Of a stretch of DNA of 64,000 nucleotides, positions 63,901-64,000 are shown one piece after another. The stretch comes from Paraburkholderia hayleyella. GTDB taxonomy: Bacteria > Pseudomonadota > Gammaproteobacteria > Burkholderiales > Burkholderiaceae. Under the pieces are notes generated by a model. That model was not told the DNA's origin and searched no databases. It saw only the letters and a program-made list of their open reading frames with translations. The stretch lies in assembly GCF_009455685.1 (NCBI RefSeq), contig NZ_QPES01000001.1:1798001-1862000 (forward strand), in the 5' to 3' direction. The position numbers and the translations under genes are program-made. Every line of letters starts with the position of its first letter. Position 1 is the stretch's first letter.

Positions 63901-64000
63901 GACACACCCGCACCCGAGGGCCGGTTGATGTTCACCTGATCGAGGCCATTGCGTGTCTGTACGACCGAAGGTGCCTGTGCGCCGCCCGGAACAATCTGTG
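54996..64000 (-). CDS. cdiA: CdiA/FhaB-like contact-dependent inhibition exoprotein, 5' end beyond window
   Basis: The frame stays open to base 64000, so the start and signal peptide lie outside; about 3000 residues are visible. In order: the TPS secretion domain (GLDQVNINRPSGAGVSMNTYGRFDV at about 63.9 kb; NPNFGPGQSTRVIVNQVN; to about 63.4 kb), needed for export through a CdiB partner; a long beta-helical filament of FHA repeats (about 60.5-63.3 kb, many GTL/NxGG motifs); a Cys-containing, less repetitive segment (about 59.0-60.3 kb) where CdiA proteins carry the receptor-binding region; a second FHA repeat region (about 56.3-58.6 kb); a Gly/Ala pre-toxin membrane-like segment (about 55.8-56.1 kb); NVDRFNRQLH at 55764-55790; then a 260-residue group B CT with GLYNRYNGVN and VINDIRNAGDNK. 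Toxin activity not recognised; a membrane immunity partner suggests inner-membrane action. Confidence 0.95.
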   Translation of the reverse strand, partial: QIVPGGAQAPSVVQTRNGLDQVNINRPSGAGVSMNTYGRFDVPSKGAILNNSPVIVQTQQAGMINGNPNFGPGQSTRVIVNQVNSSAASQINGALEVAGPRAEVVIANGSGISVNGGGFINTSRAILTTGTPNFAQDGSLSGFNVTGGHIIVQGAGLNAGETDQVDLLSRAVQANAAIYAKNLNVVTGANRISHDTLNATPIAGDAQTSGVSIDVSQLGGMYANKIILVGTEHGVGVSTQGVLAAQSGDLTLTTQGKLILAGQTNASGNMTLSAAGGIDNNGTTYAQQNVTAHTSGALTNSGMLAARQNTMVKAGSIASTGTLGAGVNGDGSLAQSGDLSATVGGMLAATGRNAAGGNAVLNGASVNLAGSRTSASGALALTASSGDLNLAGATVTAGTALDTRASGALTNDGGALSSGGAQTITASALSNRNGQIVSNGTLNVAATGDLHNQSGTLQSSGALFVNAGSLDNTGGHVAALGADALTLAVGGLLNNGAGGAMGGNGNVDVQAAQISNAGSITAVQSLMARAMQTLFNRGTLAANGNVTLAAGSTLTNANTLAAGHLVTLTAATFDNSHGHLNADQLALHAANLANHGGRITQTGTGATTVDVTGTLDNSGGMLQTNSDSVALSPATLINDSGTIASSGTGTLSVNTATLSNSGGTIATNGALDLHSGAVSNRGGTLAAQTGATLHVASLDNSAGGHIGARSVSLTDTGALNNAGGTLQADDTLSVSAQSVANQGGSIANGGTGMTTVAASGAISNTAHGLIGGNGKVSVSGGSISNAGGTVTAGGAATVQSASKLDNRAGLVQGSGTVSVSAQGAIDNTGGQIEADATVDNAAATLAVSGASLDNTNGRIANTGSGATSVSAATVTNSNTGGVAGAGTIGGNGDLAVKADTLSNTNGAQLVSGHDLTLEITQLADNTHATLSGSNSVTLNGPNAGIVNASGSIYGNGAIALNAASLDNTSGRIGNDTGSSGSVSVNTGTLANQNGAIGSGQNLSVSTNQLTGDGRIIAGNDGAVTVNGNYTLTGSNRIQANHNLTFTIAGSFTNQGTLSAVNALTVNAANIDNQVGAGLNASTTTLNVENAISNKGRIEGNTVATHSGSLINMAAIIGNTVTLNARHSIVNTGAAAVMAAASQLNLYSPGDISNTGGANLFSLAEINLAADATRDANGVLANRSHAVTNDQSTIEAQGNIEIATQTLTNTRPAPTVETVTTGVDTVHQTKRSKYMACTTTNADKGYCTQAMWDNGYRAPLDTTFSSADVVSQTSGPNATDRMLVVNINGQPQTIYYNTLKANPDGTITARYWDSYDPNVNYDPGTEYASRNDAHKGYQRVEIARDTTTTTQQDQVSGPQAQQAQIMTGGNMMLANVGMLNNAFSAIGARGSIQIGSTHASGDVASGNYGGTLVNNLGQTLYQYQKQDIVSTYAWNENISRDVGTVVEPSIVLSPVAMGGTGGTIISNHSVRINATDINNTNVAAANSATGATGGTLGANGTVGGITGTGAQTVNLATGQTQTINAPQSIAGPGGALSITLPSSGLYTLNTAPGASYLVVTDPRLTRYTSFISSDYMLRALGLDPSKTIKRLGDGVYEEQRVRNQITQLTGRASLQGYTSNEDEYRALMNNGVNVAKAFNLEPGLALTAAQMDALTSDIVWLVKQTVTLPDGSTQQVLAPVVYLARTHANDLQPTGALIAADDVQIHATGSATNSGVIKGGTQTVVAATSILNRGGSIRSSTDTGTTLVSATNDVVNASGRITGNRVAVLAGHDIVNTTLVDTVGVSSAAGNSKVSQSLLGAQGTIASTGDLLVVAGNDLALHGTSIAANGKAQIAAGHDITVDTVQSKTSQSVTKNANHHWEASSTLNQTSGISARGSLAAQSGNDTTLKGATLSAGGDMAVIAGGNLTAASVTNTATYNNVAADDKTRKQADRSYDEQAAGTHISAGGKATLAALGTDPGGGHVTLTGSSLAAGSGAATIAATGDVTLNESHEEHDSYSASQSKRGSFVHGSTTDTMQNTQANISMGSTVSGDTVTLSAGKDLSVKGSTIAGTHDVNLAAAGNMNITTSQDTQGTSGYYRKHESGLGTGGGIGISVGSKTQTDTANTTQVTNTGSTVGSLDGSLNITAGKDLHVTGSNLIAAQNVTGTGANVTLDSAVDTRRHGETHEVKQSGFTLAIKAPMIDAVSNTVDQAHAASHSQEGRAAALHGLAAASGAIDAAGAAGNALGDMANGNKPEGKIELSYGSSRSKNTYTEGSTTRRGSRATAGGTAAFVATGDGTPGSGNLTVAGSNVNANDVILAARNQLNLVNTTDTGSTRSSNESSSASVGIAYGTQGFSVDASMSKAHGNGNSDTTMQNNTQVTAANTATIISGGDANIIGANVKGAQVNADIGGNLNIASVQDTMSSAAHRESTGGGFSISQGGGSASFSHTHANANGSYAGVNKQAGIQAGDGGFNINVKGHTDLRGAVIAGDANASKNNLSTGTLSFSDIQNQSRYDAHSGGFSAGVTSGDGGANYRTHGNTSGKNAGGGAPMLSQNDSGSDRASTRSGVSAGTISVKDAANQTSSKGSAFGAQDVASLNRDTTNTNGTVAKLPDVNNLLDRQADMMAAASAAGEAVSRRIGDFAQSKYDEAKANGDLAGMDAWKEGGTARAEMQAAGAALVTGLAGGNALGGAAGAGIASIAAGKLNQLGGAIAGSDPTGNADMNQALGNIVANVIATGAGAAVGGNAGAFGGYNVDRFNRQLHHDERSAIEKKAGKDKAEEERLTKAACLAVKCWAEFKPGSDEYNRNYVSQVEASQLQPEIDWVNRQKEAGLFNYTPGQKIGDAVKSDPVGVAKDVAKVVVGGVTANTGGAFCTTGLGCAVGGWMATMGMSEAVEGGSGLYNRYNGVNTPGDNPLRWGFNQLNPTWGDTVYDSVNFGATVLALKVPVPLNVGIADGLNRPVSMFGVTVPRINNVNLLPFIKQPWPYGTTQGVLIFSVGSKGVTVINDIRNAGDNK
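55764..55779 (-). other. attachment core inside cdiA
   Basis: TTGTCGGTTAAAGCGG on the plus strand encodes RFNRQ in the cdiA frame. Sequence on the cdiA 5' side (GTGGAC, Val-Asp) differs from the GTGTC found before every displaced copy, and no arm-like repeats are present. This is what an attL made from a chromosomal half-site and an element half-site should look like. Confidence 0.65.

Noticed and set aside
1..64000. Assembly artefact as explanation of the whole array
   Set aside because: Units differ in toxins, regulators, operators and primase tails, so most are real. Only the near-identical pairs U3/U4 and U5/U6 remain open to doubt without long reads.
1..64000. IS elements or DDE transposases as the moving force
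   Set aside because: I found no DDE transposase frame and no terminal inverted repeats at unit ends; the only recombinases are tyrosine integrases.

Overview
The window is a GC-rich stretch from a betaproteobacterium, most likely Burkholderiales (Paraburkholderia/Burkholderia-like). This guess rests on base composition, on the haemagglutinin pre-toxin sequence around NVDRFNRQLH, and on the SymE-type genes. It holds the 3' part of one contact-dependent inhibition (CDI/two-partner secretion) gene, cdiA, on the minus strand (54996 to beyond 64000). Downstream of it lies a head-to-tail array of eight related units of about 7.0-7.3 kb (seven complete, one cut by the left edge) that fills the rest of the window.

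Each unit, read away from cdiA on the minus strand, has the same order: (i) a CdiA C-terminal toxin cassette (CT) and a small membrane-protein immunity gene; (ii) on the plus strand and convergent with these, an XRE/HTH regulator followed by a SymE-like small toxin gene; (iii) a large CHC2-zinc-finger/Toprim/P-loop primase-helicase-like protein divergent from the regulator; (iv) a tyrosine recombinase translationally coupled to it; (v) about 0.95 kb of conserved, strongly structured non-coding DNA (a 97-bp interrupted palindrome and 80-bp repeats built of hairpins); (vi) three direct repeats that look like recombinase arm sites; (vii) a short core sequence that encodes RFNRQ, at which the next unit's CT begins. 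Units are numbered U1 to U8 from left to right. Core start positions are 5591, 12585, 19775, 26975, 34228, 41498, 48675 and, inside cdiA itself, 55764.

My reading (inference) is that each unit is a site-specific integrative element that inserts into the RFNRQLH codons of cdiA. It brings a new CT plus immunity gene in frame with the CdiA stalk and pushes the old CT downstream behind the element's own end sequence. Every displaced CT keeps the core in the same reading frame, so core-to-core recombination would delete one or more units and fuse another toxin to the same CdiA. The array would then be a bank of alternative warheads with all immunity genes retained. Successive insertions at the cdiA-proximal site would make it a rough time series.

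Toxins fall into three groups: U1/U2 (shared first ~190 residues, different ends), U3/U4/U7/U8 (a shared pre-toxin segment, then diverged GLYNRYN-containing domains), and U5/U6. All eight immunity proteins are predicted membrane proteins, which suggests inner-membrane toxins. U3/U4 (offset 7200 bp) and U5/U6 (offset 7270 bp) are near-identical duplications, and the primase genes are mosaics, so homologous exchange also shapes the array. Four XRE types each pair with a different operator-like dyad.
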